Origin: Ga0077530 sp035565975
GTDB lineage: Bacteria; Pseudomonadota; Alphaproteobacteria; Rhizobiales; Hyphomicrobiaceae
Assembly (NCBI GenBank): GCA_035565975.1
Contig: DATMRT010000026.1
Location: 1 to 22,514 of the forward strand
Reading direction: 5' to 3'
DNA length: 22,514 nt
In this document: positions 1-7,662 of the stretch, piece after piece
Position numbering within the stretch: the stretch's first letter is position 1
Layout: each line of letters begins with the position of its first letter
Translations under genes and position numbers: made by a program
The notes under the pieces: model-generated
What the model was told of the DNA's origin: nothing
The model's input: the letters and a program-made list of their open reading frames with translations, nothing else
Databases searched by the model: none

Positions 1-464
1 GCGTACTGCGCGAGTCGAGCATCATCATCGAGCACATCGACCTGCATTACGCCAAAGGGTCGCGCCTCATTCCCGCTGATCCCAAAGCGGCGCTCGACGT
101 GCGCTTCTTCGACCGGGTGTTTGACAACCTCGTCATGACGCCGCAGCAGAAGGTCGTGTTCGATTTTCTGCGCCCCGATGGTGCGAAGGACGCCTACGGC
201 GTCGTCCAGGCGCGCGAGAAGCTGGACCTTGCCTATGGTTGGCTGGAGAGCACGCTGCCGGATGGCTGGGCCGTCGGCGACAGCTTTTCAATGGCGGATT
301 GTGCGGCGTCCCCTTCGGTCTTCTATGCGAGCAAGACGCAGCCATTCAACGGGCGCTTTCCACGCTTGGACGCCTATTTGTCTCGGCTCGAAGCGCGTCC
401 TTCGATCGCGCGCGTTCGAGAAGAAGCGCGCCCCTATTGGAAGTTCTTCCCGTTCGCCGATTAG
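1..464 (+). CDS. Glutathione S-transferase family protein (5'-truncated by window edge)
   Basis: The reading frame is already open at base 3, so the gene starts outside the window. About 153 residues are visible. The first residues, LRESSIIIEHID, match the end of the GST thioredoxin fold, where the ES pair contacts the glutathione gamma-glutamyl group. An all-helical C-terminal domain follows, with PADPKAALDVRFFDRVFDN and later DSFSMADCAA, the usual GST N-capping region. The internal GTG at 99 is not the real start because the family signature continues upstream of it. The gene ends at TAG 462-464 and shares two bases with the ureG stop on the other strand. Family membership is clear. The substrate is unknown: these enzymes conjugate glutathione to electrophiles or act as peroxidases. 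Nothing links it functionally to urease. Confidence 0.85.
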   Translation, partial: VLRESSIIIEHIDLHYAKGSRLIPADPKAALDVRFFDRVFDNLVMTPQQKVVFDFLRPDGAKDAYGVVQAREKLDLAYGWLESTLPDGWAVGDSFSMADCAASPSVFYASKTQPFNGRFPRLDAYLSRLEARPSIARVREEARPYWKFFPFAD

Positions 465-1084
465 GCTGCGGTCGCAAGCCCGCCCATGCGCTCGATGAAG
501 CGAGCGATGTCCTCGACGCCCGATCCGGCGCGAATGTTCGTAAAAACATACGGCTTCTCGCCCCGCATGCGCTTGGTGTCGCTCTCCATGATCGCGAGAT
601 CGGCGCCGACATGGGGAGCGAGATCGGTCTTGTTGATCACCAGCAGGTCGGAGCGGGCGATGCCGGGTCCGCCCTTGCGCGGGATCTTCTCGCCCTGCGC
701 GACATCGATGACATAGATCGTGAGGTCCGCAAGTTCCGGCGAGAAGGTCGCTGCCAGGTTGTCACCGCCCGACTCGATGAGGATGACATCGAGATTGGGG
801 AACTTGCGCCGCATGGTGTCGATCGCCGAAAGATTGATCGAGCAGTCCTCTCGGATGGCTGTATGCGGGCAGCCACCCGTCTCCACACCCATGATACGCT
901 CCAGCGGCAGGGCCTGCATGCGCATGAGGATCTCGGCATCCTCCTTCGTGTAGATATCGTTCGTGATGGCGCAGATGTCATAGCGATCGCGCAGCGCCCG
1001 GCAGAGCGCAGCCGTGAGCGTCGTCTTGCCGGACCCCACGGGGCCGCCGATACCGACGCGCAGTGGGCCATGTGATGATCTCAT
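461..1084 (-). CDS. ureG: Urease accessory GTPase UreG
   Basis: UreG is the SIMIBI-class GTPase that powers nickel delivery into apo-urease within the UreD-UreF-UreG complex in the cytoplasm. The 207 residues match the usual family length. Visible motifs are the P-loop GGPVGSGKTT (13-22), the nickel-binding CPH motif (C72-P73-H74), ESGGDNL (104-110) and the guanine-specificity motif NKTD (151-154). The ATG at 1082-1084 overlaps the ureF stop as ATGA, which indicates translational coupling. It is the last gene of the urease operon and ends tail to tail with the GST gene. The N-terminus is short and lacks the His-rich extension found in some UreG proteins. In this operon the His-rich metal reservoir lies in UreE instead. 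Confidence 0.97.
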   Translation of the reverse strand: MRSSHGPLRVGIGGPVGSGKTTLTAALCRALRDRYDICAITNDIYTKEDAEILMRMQALPLERIMGVETGGCPHTAIREDCSINLSAIDTMRRKFPNLDVILIESGGDNLAATFSPELADLTIYVIDVAQGEKIPRKGGPGIARSDLLVINKTDLAPHVGADLAIMESDTKRMRGEKPYVFTNIRAGSGVEDIARFIERMGGLATAA

Positions 1085-1776
1085 GAGCGAAAGAGCCTCG
1101 TGTACTGGGTTTCGTGCGCAAGGGACGCGATGTCCGAGCGATATACCACGCCGCCGATGTCGTCCAACGTCGCTGCGCCGGCGGCAGCGGCCTGCTCCGA
1201 AATATCCGCCATGAGCGCCGCGATCGTACGCTGCGCGTCCGTCTGGCCGATGGCGGAAAGGCGGATAGCCGCCGATGTGAGATTGGAGATGGCCGCGAGC
1301 GCGAAGGCGTCAAGCACCGACCCTACGCCCAAACCGTGAATGGCCGCCGCCGCGCCGACCGCAACGGGATAAGCCACATCCGGCGCCACCGTACTCGCCA
1401 CGTCATCGAGCCCGACATGGCCCCACGCCGCACGGACCGTTTCCAGAAAGGCATTGCCCTGCGTCACCGCCTCAAGGCGACGCTCGGCCGAGGGCTGCAG
1501 GGCGAGTGCGAGATCATTGATCTCCGAAAGTCGCGCCCAATCGCCTTCACGAGTCGCCCGCGCAGCTTCGGCGAGCAGGATCATGTCATTGCGGATCGCG
1601 CCATGCAGGAGGAGATCGCGGAGCCATTCCGTGAGCGACGCGCGATCACGCACCCAGCCGCGCTCGACAGCCCATTCGAGACCGTGGCTATAGGCGAAGG
1701 CACCAATCGGAAAGCCCGGCGAGAACCACGCGAGCAGACGCGTATCAAACCCCGGCGGATGTCCAGGATCGCTCAC
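1081..1776 (-). CDS. ureF: Urease accessory protein UreF
   Basis: UreF bridges UreD and UreG, and it gates GTP hydrolysis during nickel insertion. The 231-residue product carries the family N-terminus, WFSPGFPIGAFAYSHGLEWAVERG (about 17-40), in which the SPGFPIGAFAYSHGLE block is diagnostic. It also has the helical body of UreF, including the GNAFLETVRAAW segment. The start is GTG (complement of 1774-1776), four bases after the ureE stop. I chose it because the conserved block follows directly and no better ATG lies upstream. The downstream end overlaps ureG by four bases. No missing conserved block is apparent. Confidence 0.95.
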   Translation of the reverse strand: MSDPGHPPGFDTRLLAWFSPGFPIGAFAYSHGLEWAVERGWVRDRASLTEWLRDLLLHGAIRNDMILLAEAARATREGDWARLSEINDLALALQPSAERRLEAVTQGNAFLETVRAAWGHVGLDDVASTVAPDVAYPVAVGAAAAIHGLGVGSVLDAFALAAISNLTSAAIRLSAIGQTDAQRTIAALMADISEQAAAAGAATLDDIGGVVYRSDIASLAHETQYTRLFRS

Positions 1777-1780
1777 GGTC

Positions 1781-2374
1781 TCACGACTCGCGCTTCTCGG
1801 GGCGAAACGTGCCCTGCACGACAGTGAGCTTTATATCGCGTTTCTGCGAGTGATCGTCGTCGTCATGGTGGTGATCGTGGTGGTGATGATGCCCGCCATG
1901 ACCATGATGATGCCCCGAATGCAGCGGCCCTTTGCCGCCGTACGCACCGCCCTCGGGCTCGAAAGGCCGGCGCACGCGATGAACGTGCGCACCCAGTTGC
2001 TCGACGAGTTCCGCCAGCACGTGATCCGGCTGGATGTAGATCGCGTTGCGCGTGATCTCCGCGGGCGTGTGCCGATTGCCGAGATGCCAGGCGATCGTCG
2101 CGAGCGCGAGCGCATCAGACGCGTGAATCTCCAGCAGGTCTTCCGCAGCGGCTTTGACGAGCACGACGCCACCTTCGACGGCCAGCCCGTCACCGTGTGC
2201 GAGATAGGTCGCTTCCGGCAGATCGAGCAGCAGCTCGCGCCCGCCATCCGTCGTCAGCAGAACGCGGCGCCGATAGCGCGACTGGCGGTCGAGCGTGATG
2301 GTATCGACGATCTCGGCGCTTTCGAGCTCGCCTGCTCTCAGCACCGACGATGCACGCAGGGGTGTTCCGGCCAT
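1781..2374 (-). CDS. ureE: Urease nickel metallochaperone UreE with His-rich tail
   Basis: UreE carries nickel to the urease activation complex. The 197-residue product has the N-terminal peptide-binding domain (about 1-80) and the C-terminal metal-binding domain. The latter has the WHLGNRH signature (96-102), whose first His matches the nickel-binding His of the family. Residues 152-175 form a metal-binding tail with 14 His in 24 residues, followed by four Asp just before the last His. Unusually, the protein does not end there. About 20 further non-His residues follow (SQKRDIKLTVVQGTF, then RPEKRES). The ATG at 2372-2374 lies 12 bases after the ureC stop, with GAGG upstream as a possible ribosome site. 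Confidence 0.95.
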   Translation of the reverse strand: MAGTPLRASSVLRAGELESAEIVDTITLDRQSRYRRRVLLTTDGGRELLLDLPEATYLAHGDGLAVEGGVVLVKAAAEDLLEIHASDALALATIAWHLGNRHTPAEITRNAIYIQPDHVLAELVEQLGAHVHRVRRPFEPEGGAYGGKGPLHSGHHHGHGGHHHHHDHHHDDDDHSQKRDIKLTVVQGTFRPEKRES

Positions 2375-2386
2375 GGCAGCAGGACC

Positions 2387-4102
2387 TCAGAACAGAAAAT
2401 AGCGCTGCGCCATGGGTAGCACCTTTGCCGGTTCGCAGACCAGCAGCTCGCCGTCGGCGCGGACCTCATAGGTTTCAGCGTCGATCGTGATGTCAGGTGT
2501 GGCGTCGTTGTGGATCATGCTTTTCTTCGAGATGCCGCCGCGCACGTTCTTCACCGCCACGACATCCTTCGCGAGCCCGAGGCGCTTGCCGACATCCTTC
2601 TGTACGGCGGCTGCCGAAGCAAAAATGAGCGACGTTCGCGCGCGCGCGCCGCCGAACGCGCCGAACATGGGCCGATAGTGCACGGGCTGCGGCGTCGGGA
2701 TCGAGGCATTGGGATCGCCCATGGGGGCCGCCGCGATCATGCCGCCCTTGATGACGAAATCGGGTTTCACGCCGAAGAATGCCGGCGACCAGATCACGAG
2801 ATCGGCGAGCTTCCCCGGCTCGACCGAGCCGATGTGATCGGCGACGCCATGCGCAATAGCCGGGTTGATCGTGTACTTGGCGACATAGCGCTTGGCGCGG
2901 AAATTGTCGTTGCCCCTGCCCTGGTCCTCCGGCAATGGCCCACGCTGCATCTTCATCTTGTGCGCGGTCTGCCACGTGCGAATGATCACCTCGCCGATGC
3001 GGCCCATGGCCTGGCTGTCCGACGACATCATCGAAAGCGCGCCGAGATCGTGCAAGATATCTTCCGCGGCGATGGTCTCCTTGCGGATGCGGCTCTCCGC
3101 GAACGCGAGGTCCTCCGGGATCGACGGCGAGAGGTGGTGGCACACCATGAGCATGTCGAGATGCTCGTCGAGCGTGTTCACGGTGAAAGGCCGCGTCGGA
3201 TTGGTCGATGAGGGCAGCACGTTCTTGAGCCCCGCCACCTTCATGATATCCGGCGCGTGGCCGCCGCCGGCGCCTTCGGTATGGAAGGCGTGGATTGTGC
3301 GGCCCTTGAAGGCCGCGATCGTGTCCTCGACGTAACCGGACTCGTTCAGCGTGTCGCTGTGGATCATGACCTGCACGTCATGATCATCGGCGATTGAGAG
3401 CGCGCAGTCGATGGCGGCCGGCGTCGTGCCCCAGTCCTCGTGCAGCTTGAGCGCGCAGGCGCCGGCCGTGATCATCTCCTCGAGCGCGCCCGGGAGCGAA
3501 GCATTGCCCTTGCCGGCGAAGCCGAGGTTCATCGGAAAGGCGTCGGCGGCCCGCATCATCATCTCGATGTGCCAGGGCCCTGGCGTGCAGGTTGTCGCCA
3601 GCGTTCCGTGCGCAGGCCCTGTGCCGCCGCCGAGCATGGACGTCAGACCCGACATGAGCGCGTCCTCGATCTGCTGCGGACAGATGAAATGGATGTGCGT
3701 GTCGAAGCCGCCCGCGGTCAGGATCTTGCCTTCGCCTGCGATGATCTCCGTGCCCGGTCCGATGATGATATCGACACTGGGCTGAATATCGGGATTGCCG
3801 GCCTTGCCGATCTTGAGAATGCGGCCGCCCTTGATCGCGACGTCCGCCTTCACGATCCCCCAATGATCGAGGATCAGCGCATTGGTGATGACGGTGTCGG
3901 CGGCGCCCGCCGCATTCGTGACTTGCGACTGCCCCATACCGTCGCGGATGACCTTGCCGCCGCCGAACTTCACCTCGTCGCCGTAGGTGGTGAAGTCCTT
4001 CTCGACCTCGATGATCAGGTCCGTGTCGGCGAGGCGCACCTTGTCGCCCGTTGTCGGTCCGAACATCTGGGCATAGGCGGCGCGGGACATCCTGGCGGGC
4101 AT
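2387..4102 (-). CDS. ureC: Urease alpha subunit UreC (catalytic)
   Basis: This is the catalytic subunit of nickel urease, which hydrolyses urea to ammonia and carbamate. The frame stays open upstream to 4297, but those extra residues are the ureB region read in another frame. I start at ATG 4102 (MPARMSRAAYAQMFGPTTGD), which has AAGG eight bases upstream and gives 571 residues, the family size. ATG 4090 is the alternative. All expected active-site residues are present: nickel ligands H136 and H138 (FDTHIHF), the carbamylated lysine K219 (CALKLHEDWG), H248 and H274, D362 (SSDSQAMGRIGE), and the flap C321-H322. Each is offset by +2 from Klebsiella numbering. The C-terminal ...RYFLF is typical. 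The enzyme should be active if it is matured. Confidence 0.98.
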   Translation of the reverse strand: MPARMSRAAYAQMFGPTTGDKVRLADTDLIIEVEKDFTTYGDEVKFGGGKVIRDGMGQSQVTNAAGAADTVITNALILDHWGIVKADVAIKGGRILKIGKAGNPDIQPSVDIIIGPGTEIIAGEGKILTAGGFDTHIHFICPQQIEDALMSGLTSMLGGGTGPAHGTLATTCTPGPWHIEMMMRAADAFPMNLGFAGKGNASLPGALEEMITAGACALKLHEDWGTTPAAIDCALSIADDHDVQVMIHSDTLNESGYVEDTIAAFKGRTIHAFHTEGAGGGHAPDIMKVAGLKNVLPSSTNPTRPFTVNTLDEHLDMLMVCHHLSPSIPEDLAFAESRIRKETIAAEDILHDLGALSMMSSDSQAMGRIGEVIIRTWQTAHKMKMQRGPLPEDQGRGNDNFRAKRYVAKYTINPAIAHGVADHIGSVEPGKLADLVIWSPAFFGVKPDFVIKGGMIAAAPMGDPNASIPTPQPVHYRPMFGAFGGARARTSLIFASAAAVQKDVGKRLGLAKDVVAVKNVRGGISKKSMIHNDATPDITIDAETYEVRADGELLVCEPAKVLPMAQRYFLF

Positions 4103-4154
4103 CGGCAATACCTTGTGTCGTGATCGCGAAAGCGCGTGACGGAAGCGAAGGTGT

Positions 4155-4466
4155 TTACGGATCGAGCTTGCCCATGACCTCCTGGCGGAAGCCGTAGACC
4201 GTGCGCGTGCCGGCGAGCGGGATGAGGCGCACATCCCGCGTCTGGCCGGGCTCGAAGCGGACCGCCGTTCCCGCGGGAATATCGAGACGCGTGCCACGCG
4301 CAGCCGCGCGGTCGAAGCTCAGCGCCGTATTGGCCTCGAAGAAGTGATAGTGGCTGCCGATCTGGATCGGCCGCGCCCCCGTATTCGACACTGTGAGCGT
4401 GATCACGGCGCGCCCCGCATTGAGCTCGATCTCGCCGTCGGGAGTGATGATCTCACCGGGTTTCAT
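4155..4466 (-). CDS. ureB: Urease beta subunit UreB
   Basis: UreB is one of the two small structural subunits of the cytoplasmic urease trimer. The 103-residue product starts MKPGEIITPDGEIELNAGR and contains the family blocks SNTGARPIQIGSHYHFFEAN, GTRLDIPAGTAVRFEPG and YGFRQEVMG. It is a separate gene, as in most bacteria, and is not fused to UreA. The complement of 4474-4480 reads GAGAGGT ahead of the ATG and is a good ribosome site that overlaps the end of ureJ. The gap to ureC is 52 bases. Confidence 0.97.
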   Translation of the reverse strand: MKPGEIITPDGEIELNAGRAVITLTVSNTGARPIQIGSHYHFFEANTALSFDRAAARGTRLDIPAGTAVRFEPGQTRDVRLIPLAGTRTVYGFRQEVMGKLDP

Positions 4467-4478
4467 GGCCAGTACCTC

Positions 4479-5069
4479 TCAGCCGACCATCAGGAAAACG
4501 CCGAGAGCAGCCGTTGCCGCGCCGATGACGCGCGCGGCGACCGGGCTCGAAAGGCGCGCGATGGCAAAGCCGATCGCGATGCCGACGCAATGCAGCAGCG
4601 CCGTCGAGAGCGCAAAGCCGGTGGCGTAACCGTACCAGCCCTCGGCGGGCGCTTCCGCGCCGTGCGCGTGACCATGAAACAGCGCGAACACACCAATCAA
4701 GACGGCACCGACCGCAAGCGGCGCCTTCACGCCGAGCGCGACGGCAATGCCGAGCACGATGACGGAGAGCGCAATGGCGGGCTCGACGGCCGGAAAACCG
4801 ACGCCAGCATGGCCGAGGAAGCCCCCCACCAGCATCATGAGCACGAATGCGAGCGGCCAGATCCATACACGCCTGCCGCCCGCAAGCGCCGCCCAGATGC
4901 CGACCGATATCATGGCCGCGAGATGATCGAGGCCGCCGAGCGGATGCAGCGCGCCATCGACGAGCGAGAAGCCCGTTTCGTGGCCCGTGTGCGCCGAGGC
5001 GCCGCTCGCCATGACAAGAGGCGCCGCGGCCGCGAGAACGAGCGGGAGAATGCGTGCGGATTTTTTCAT
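4479..5069 (-). CDS. ureJ: HupE/UreJ-family membrane protein, probable nickel permease
   Basis: HupE/UreJ proteins are small inner-membrane proteins thought to import nickel for urease or hydrogenase. I chose ATG 5069 over the longer frame because it gives a clean signal peptide (MKKSARILPLVLAAAAPL..., cleavage near ASGASA at 21-26). The mature protein then begins HTGHE and totals 196 residues. The family motif HPLGGLDHL is at 42-50. A second His cluster, FHGHAHGAEAP, is at 131-141, and LLHCVGIAIGF is at 158-168. The remainder is about six hydrophobic helices. The gene sits between ureA and ureB, 12 bases from ureB, so it is probably co-expressed with the subunits that need nickel. Nickel specificity is inferred from the family and the context. 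Confidence 0.92.
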   Translation of the reverse strand: MKKSARILPLVLAAAAPLVMASGASAHTGHETGFSLVDGALHPLGGLDHLAAMISVGIWAALAGGRRVWIWPLAFVLMMLVGGFLGHAGVGFPAVEPAIALSVIVLGIAVALGVKAPLAVGAVLIGVFALFHGHAHGAEAPAEGWYGYATGFALSTALLHCVGIAIGFAIARLSSPVAARVIGAATAALGVFLMVG

Positions 5070-5097
5070 TGCGGAGAGGCTCCGTTGGACTGCGATG

Positions 5098-5400
5098 CTA
5101 TCGGATGGGATTGTGGACGGTGACGAGCTTGCTGCCGTCGGGAAAAGTCGCCTCGACCTGCACGTCATGGATCATCTCGGCGATGCCCTCCATGACCTGG
5201 TCGCGACGCAATACCTTCGCGCCTGCCTCCATGAGCTCGGAGACGCTCCGGCCGTCGCGTGCGCCCTCGACGACGAAGTCCGTGATGAGCGCGATGGCCT
5301 CCGGATGATTGAGCTTCACGCCGCGCTCCAGGCGTCGGCGCGCAACATTGGCTGCCATGGCGATAAGCAGCTTGTCTTTCTCGCGCGGTGTCAGGTTCAT
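5098..5400 (-). CDS. ureA: Urease gamma subunit UreA
   Basis: UreA is the smallest structural subunit of urease. The 100-residue product matches the family along its whole length: MNLTPREKDKLLIAMAANVA, RRRLERGVKLNHPEAIALI, and the end DGSKLVTVHNPIR. AGGAAGGGGG lies upstream of the ATG as a purine-rich ribosome site. It follows ureD by 31 bases and precedes ureJ by 28 bases. Confidence 0.97.
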   Translation of the reverse strand: MNLTPREKDKLLIAMAANVARRRLERGVKLNHPEAIALITDFVVEGARDGRSVSELMEAGAKVLRRDQVMEGIAEMIHDVQVEATFPDGSKLVTVHNPIR

Positions 5401-5431
5401 GCGGTCGGCGCCCCCTTCCTCGTCAGGCTGC

Positions 5432-6325
5432 TCACGTCATCCAGGTGCGCGGCATGGCGCGCCCGGCGAGTACCTCGACGGCCCGGATGATGTCACGTCG
5501 GACATCCTCCGGCGTGCCTAGAAATCGGGCAATCAGCAGGCCGTTCCATGCGCTCGCACCCCAATCGGAGCGTGCGCCGCCGAGCGCAGCGCGGACGGCC
5601 CCGAGCCGATCCTCGGCATCAGGAGAGACCGCGACAACAATGCCGGTGCTCCGCGCGCCACCCGCTACGGCCGGACGGGCCAGAATGTCCGCGACGTGCC
5701 CGTCGAGGCGCACGGCCTCGGCGAAGACAAGTCGCCCGCCACGTCGAATGCGCCAGTGATCACGCAATTCGCCCATGCCGGGGACCTCGCAGTGCGCGAC
5801 TCGCCCGAAAACCACTATCTCGGCCATGAGCAGGCGCGCATCCGGCGCCATGTCGACATCGAAGCGGCGGTGAAGCCGTGCACCGGAGTAAAGAATGGCC
5901 TCCTGCGGCAGCCAGTCGAGGCGGGCTCCATCCTGAAGCTGGAGGACCAGATTCATACGGGCGGGCGGCCCGATCGAGCGATAGATCCGCTCCGCAGTCG
6001 CCGTCGAGTGAACCGCAGTCGCACCTGCTCCCACGTGGAGTGTAACATCGAGGCTGTCGCCGCCGACTACGCCGCCCCCGGAGTTGATCTGGCTCGACTC
6101 GATGTGCGCTGCATGGGTCGTCGGAAAGCGCAGGCGATAGCCGCCATATTCGGTCAACGCATCGATGCGTGTGGCGCCGTCGGCGAAGATGTACCGCACC
6201 TCGAGGCGGCCGGCCGTGCGCACAGGCTGGAGCGCGCGCGCTGTTGCGCCGTCTTCCGGTGTCGCCCGGCGACTGACGCCGCCCGTGGGTACGCTTGGAC
6301 GCGCATTTCTCTCCGGGACCTTCAT
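5432..6325 (-). CDS. ureD: Urease accessory protein UreD (UreH)
   Basis: UreD binds apo-urease directly and provides the channel through which nickel reaches the active site. The visible family blocks are THAAHIESSQINSGGGVVGGD, TATAERIYRS, LDWLPQEAILYSGARL and GRVAHCEVPGMGEL. From ATG 6325 the product is 297 residues, slightly longer than usual because of a Pro/Arg-rich N-terminal stretch of about 40 residues. The frame continues to another ATG at 6403 (323 residues), which has a GAAG upstream. Neither start has a strong ribosome site, so the start is uncertain. It is the first gene of the urease operon and is divergent from the TRAP binding-protein gene. Confidence 0.9.
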   Translation of the reverse strand: MKVPERNARPSVPTGGVSRRATPEDGATARALQPVRTAGRLEVRYIFADGATRIDALTEYGGYRLRFPTTHAAHIESSQINSGGGVVGGDSLDVTLHVGAGATAVHSTATAERIYRSIGPPARMNLVLQLQDGARLDWLPQEAILYSGARLHRRFDVDMAPDARLLMAEIVVFGRVAHCEVPGMGELRDHWRIRRGGRLVFAEAVRLDGHVADILARPAVAGGARSTGIVVAVSPDAEDRLGAVRAALGGARSDWGASAWNGLLIARFLGTPEDVRRDIIRAVEVLAGRAMPRTWMT

Positions 6326-6379
6326 ACCGAAACCATATTGGCATTCCGCGCTCAGAGCGAGACCTTCGCCCTCAGCGGT

Positions 6380-6408
6380 TTGACACCCCCTCCATGCGCA
6401 CATAGTCT
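6380..6408 (+). promoter_or_regulatory. Candidate sigma-70-type promoter for the TRAP genes
   Basis: TTGACA (6380-6385) and TAGTCT (6403-6408) are separated by 17 bases. The -35 box is perfect and the -10 box matches at four of six positions. Initiation near 6415 would give a leader of about 115 bases before the TAXI gene. The site lies in the ureD-TRAP divergent interval, or inside ureD if its longer start is used. This is a pattern match only. Confidence 0.3.
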
Positions 6409-6487
6409 TCGCAGTAACAAAGGTTCAAAAACGCTCGCTGCCGCCGGCTCATTTCCCGGTCAAAGGCAGCATAACGCGGCCTGCGGA

Positions 6488-6506
6488 CCGGCAGCCATAT
6501 AGCCGG
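6488..6506. repeat. Short inverted repeat in the ureD-TRAP divergent region
   Basis: CCGGC (6488-6492) and GCCGG (6502-6506) flank the nine-base AT-containing centre AGCCATATA, just upstream of the ribosome site of the TRAP binding-protein gene. It could be an operator or mRNA structure. Arms of five GC-only bases are short for GC-rich DNA, so chance is a real possibility. Confidence 0.2.
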
Positions 6507-6529
6507 ATCGCACATTGGGAGGAATACCG

Positions 6530-7558
6530 ATGCTCAGGAAGGCCTTTGCAGGGCTCGCTTTTGCTTTGCTGATTGGTGGTACGGCTACCATCGCCTCGGC
6601 CCAGACCAAGGAAATCCGCTGGGGAACGTCCGCCGTTGGATCTGCCGGCCACAAGGCGCTCGTCAATCTCGCCGAGGTGCTGAACAAAGAGTGGACCGGC
6701 TACAACGTCACCGTCCAGCCGGCCCCTGGCGCCATCCTCACGATCAAGGGATTTGCGACCAACAAATTCGATGGCTTCTACGGCGCCGATATCGGCTTCT
6801 ACGAGTACGCGCATGACACCGCGCGCTTCAAAGGCTTCAAGGCCAACGCGCAGCGCGCGCCCATAATGTCGATGTGGGTATTCACCGCCGAGGTAGGCTT
6901 CGGCATTCACAAGCGGGACAAGGACAAGATCAAGGCCTGGGGCGATCTGGCCGGCAAGAAGGCGTTCACCGGCCCGCGTCCTTGGGATACACGCGCGCAG
7001 ACGGAGCGTGGGCTCGCCGCTCTAGGCATCAAGCACGACTATACGGAGGTCGATCTCGCGACCGCGGGCTCACTGCTCGAGAGCGGCAATCTGCAGGCCT
7101 TCGTCGTCTACACGAACGCTGAGACGGGTGTCCCGCCGTGGATCACGGAAGCATCACTCACGACGGACTGGATCGCGCTCAACCCGAGTGCCGATGAGCT
7201 CAAGAAGCTCAAGGAGAAGGGCCTCGCCACCACGAAAGTGCCGGCCAAAGTCTTCAAGAAGGACATCGGCGCCGAGACGATCACCCTGCTGCCCTTCTAC
7301 TATGGCTTCCACGTGGGGCTCGACGTCCCGACCGACGACGTCTACCGGATGCTGACGATCGTCGAGAAGAATGCGGCGGCGCTGAAGAAGGCGGATGGGG
7401 CCTATGCGCAGATCGCCGCCGACATGGTCGGCATGCAGAAACGCGGCATCGAATCGTCCGTGGACCTTGTCGAGATCCACCCCGGCCTCGCCAAGTACAT
7501 GAAGGAAAAAGGCGCCTGGGATCCCAAGTGGGACTCCCGCATCGCCAAGGCGAAATAG
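6530..7558 (+). CDS. TAXI-family TRAP transporter solute-binding protein
   Basis: This is the periplasmic receptor of a TRAP transporter of the TAXI class, which passes its ligand to the membrane permease encoded next. I use ATG 6530 because GGGAGGA (6517-6523) lies six bases upstream. A TTG at 6515 is also in frame but is part of the leader. The 342 residues begin with a Sec signal (MLRKAFAGLAFALLIGG..., cleavage near ASA-Q at 24/25). The family N-terminal fold follows (IRWGTSAVGSAGHKALVNLA), then the glycine/aromatic stretch FDGFYGADIGFYEYAH and WGDLAGKKAFTGP. The ligand is unknown: TAXI receptors for glutamate and other organic acids are known, but most are uncharacterised. Its position beside ureD is suggestive but not proof of a nitrogen-compound ligand. 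Confidence 0.9.
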   Translation: MLRKAFAGLAFALLIGGTATIASAQTKEIRWGTSAVGSAGHKALVNLAEVLNKEWTGYNVTVQPAPGAILTIKGFATNKFDGFYGADIGFYEYAHDTARFKGFKANAQRAPIMSMWVFTAEVGFGIHKRDKDKIKAWGDLAGKKAFTGPRPWDTRAQTERGLAALGIKHDYTEVDLATAGSLLESGNLQAFVVYTNAETGVPPWITEASLTTDWIALNPSADELKKLKEKGLATTKVPAKVFKKDIGAETITLLPFYYGFHVGLDVPTDDVYRMLTIVEKNAAALKKADGAYAQIAADMVGMQKRGIESSVDLVEIHPGLAKYMKEKGAWDPKWDSRIAKAK

Positions 7559-7583
7559 CCCGAGACCACATCTCTCAGCTCAT

Positions 7584-7609
7584 GCGGCGGGCATCGAGTG
7601 GCCCGCCGC
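7584..7609 (+). repeat. Perfect GC-rich hairpin between TRAP receptor and permease genes
   Basis: GCGGCGGGC (7584-7592) pairs perfectly with GCCCGCCGC (7601-7609) across the eight-base loop ATCGAGTG. It begins 26 bases after the receptor stop codon. No T-run follows, so it is not a classical intrinsic terminator. It could stabilise the 3' end of the receptor mRNA or act as an attenuator, so that receptor is made in excess over permease. Confidence 0.6.
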
Positions 7610-7615
7610 GCTCTT

Positions 7616-7634
7616 GATATCCGAAACGGATATC
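7616..7634. repeat. Perfect interrupted palindrome upstream of the TRAP permease gene
   Basis: GATATCCG (7616-7623) and CGGATATC (7627-7634) form perfect eight-base arms around AAA. The repeat lies six bases after the GC-rich hairpin and 28 bases before the permease ATG. It may be a second mRNA stem-loop or a dimeric-regulator site. The AT-containing core makes it stand out from the surrounding GC-rich DNA. Confidence 0.5.
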
Positions 7635-7662
7635 CACCTCCCGTATCAATGGGAACAGCATC

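Noticed and set aside
4103..4297. A 65-residue N-terminal extension of UreC
   Set aside because: The residues are Arg/Ser-rich and overlap ureB in another frame. UreC family sequence begins at MPARMSRAAY with its own ribosome site.
6488..6530. A weak sigma-54-like GG-N10-GC pattern facing ureD
   Set aside because: Only the invariant GG and GC are present; the rest of TGGCAC and TTGC does not match, unlike the perfect site at 21073-21087.
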